From: Acidobacteriota bacterium
Lineage (GTDB): Bacteria > Acidobacteriota > Polarisedimenticolia > J045
Reading direction: 5' to 3'
Assembly: GCA_027001345.1 (NCBI GenBank)
Contig: JALTMS010000234.1
Span: 1 to 6,351 of the forward strand
Length of the DNA: 6,351 nt
Position 1 is the stretch's first letter; each line of letters begins with the position of its first letter. Both the position numbers and the translations under genes were made by a program. The notes below the pieces were generated by a model. The model was not told the origin of the DNA, did not search any database, and saw only the letters and a list, made by a program, of their open reading frames with translations. Below, in pieces: positions 5,521 through 6,351 of this stretch.

Positions 5521-6351
5521 TGCCCCTGAGTGCCGATGTGATCAAGATCGACCCCGCCGCCGAGAGCCGGCGTCTGGAAGAAGTGCTCCGGCGCCAGGTG
5601 CGGCGCGAACTGCGTCGCCAGGGCGGCGTGGTGGGGGTTTCCGGTGGTGTGGACTCTGCCGTCGTGCTCTGCCTGGCGGTGCGGGCCCTGGGCCCCGAGC
5701 GCGTGGTGGGCATCATGATGCCCGACCGTCATTCGAGCCCCGAGAGTGTGGAACTGGCCCGGGAGTTGGGCGCCAAGCTGGGGGTCGAGCTACTGATGGA
5801 AGACGTCACGCCGGGCCTCGAGGGTCTCGGCTGCTACCGGCGCCAGACCGAAGCGGTGCGGCACCACTTCCCCGACTTCGATCCCGACAAGGACCGCTTC
5901 AAGATCCACCTCGCCGAGGGCATCCTCGACCAGGACCGACTGAACTATTTCCTGCTGACGGTGGAATTCGCCGACGGCACGACCCGCACCGAGCGCCTCG
6001 GCCCGCGGCAGCTCAACCAGATCGTCGCGGCGACCAACTTCAAGCAGCGGGCGCGCACGGCGATGCTCTACTACCACGGTGAGAGCCTGAACTACGCGGT
6101 AGTCGGCACCTGCAATCGCAACGAGTGGGCGGTGGGCTTCATTGTCAAGCACGGCGACATCGCCGTCGATCTCAAGCCGATCCAGCACCTCTACAAGAGC
6201 CAGGTCTACGCCCTGGCCGACTATCTGGGTGTCCCCGAGGGCATCACCTCCCGGCCACCGACCTCCGATACCTACTCCGCCGAGCAGACCCAGGAGGAGT
6301 TCTTCTTCTCCCTGCCCTTCCAGCAGCTCGACCTGCTGCTCTACGGCTGGG
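5520..6351 (+). CDS. NadE-family synthetase-like protein (3' truncated by window)
   Basis: The first 277 codons are open to the window edge. The ATG at 5520 shares its A with the preceding TGA and has GGAGA at 5509-5513, 6 nt upstream. The protein has the N-type ATP-pyrophosphatase loop SGGVDS (41-46) followed by MMPDRHSS (66-73), as in ammonia-dependent NAD synthetases. Later NadE-type blocks are N-x-x-Q-R-A-R (173-179), VGTCNRNE (195-202), WAVGF (203-207), KHGD-x-x-VDLKPI (210-221) and LYKSQVY (224-230). There is no N-terminal nitrilase-type glutaminase domain, so ammonia would come free or from a partner protein. Two departures stand out: some 40-50 extra residues between about 114 and 169, and PTSDTYSAEQTQEEFFF (247-263) where NAD synthetases usually have a PSADL...DE-x-ELG segment. 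The adenylation chemistry is likely retained, but the acid substrate may not be nicotinate adenine dinucleotide. Confidence 0.8.
   Translation, partial: MPLSADVIKIDPAAESRRLEEVLRRQVRRELRRQGGVVGVSGGVDSAVVLCLAVRALGPERVVGIMMPDRHSSPESVELARELGAKLGVELLMEDVTPGLEGLGCYRRQTEAVRHHFPDFDPDKDRFKIHLAEGILDQDRLNYFLLTVEFADGTTRTERLGPRQLNQIVAATNFKQRARTAMLYYHGESLNYAVVGTCNRNEWAVGFIVKHGDIAVDLKPIQHLYKSQVYALADYLGVPEGITSRPPTSDTYSAEQTQEEFFFSLPFQQLDLLLYGW

Noticed and set aside
5790..6188. Minus-strand open frame of 132 codons
   Set aside because: It lies inside and antisense to the NadE-like gene, whose conserved motifs are clear, and its translation shows no domain.

Overview
The window is very GC-rich bacterial chromosomal DNA with dense, tightly packed genes, strong G/C bias at third codon positions and well-placed Shine-Dalgarno sequences. 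The multi-domain FnIII/IPT/Ig-like secreted protein and the gene style would fit Acidobacteriota, Myxococcota or another former deltaproteobacterial lineage. That is only an impression: no rRNA or other taxonomic marker is present.

Layout. Positions 1-218 hold no convincing gene but two strong inverted repeats (119-153 and 181-214), the second starting 4 nt past the stop codon of the leftward gene. That gene (219-1535, minus) encodes a secreted, non-enzymatic protein with a signal peptide, one fibronectin type III domain, one IPT/TIG domain and two tandem Big_5-type Ig-like domains. A 324-bp divergent intergenic region (1536-1859) carries a sigma54-like element on the minus strand, a perfect 10-bp dyad and a plausible sigma70 promoter on the plus strand. 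From 1860 to the right edge all genes run rightward: a cupin of the type II mannose-6-phosphate isomerase class (1860-2237), a phosphomannomutase/phosphoglucomutase (2234-3568), a 93-bp gap with short repeats, an acyl carrier protein (3662-3934), an acyl/aryl-acid adenylating ligase of the ANL superfamily (3931-5520) and a NadE-family ATP-pyrophosphatase/amidoligase cut off by the window edge (5520 onward).

How the genes may work together. The cupin and the mutase together would turn fructose-6-phosphate into mannose-1-phosphate, the precursor of GDP-mannose, which suggests a surface polysaccharide or glycoconjugate locus. The next three genes are linked by stop/start overlaps (ATGA, ATGA-type and TGATG junctions across the two pairs of the operon). 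They look like a carboxylic-acid activation module: the ligase adenylates an acid, the acyl carrier protein accepts it as a thioester, and the NadE-like enzyme could form an amide or have another ammonia-dependent role. The NadE-like protein keeps the SGGVDS pyrophosphatase loop but has a large internal insertion and lacks the usual DE-x-ELG signature near its C-terminus, so it may not be a housekeeping NAD synthetase. This ACP / ligase / NadE-like cassette beside sugar-phosphate genes is the most interesting part of the window. Its product is not known from sequence alone.
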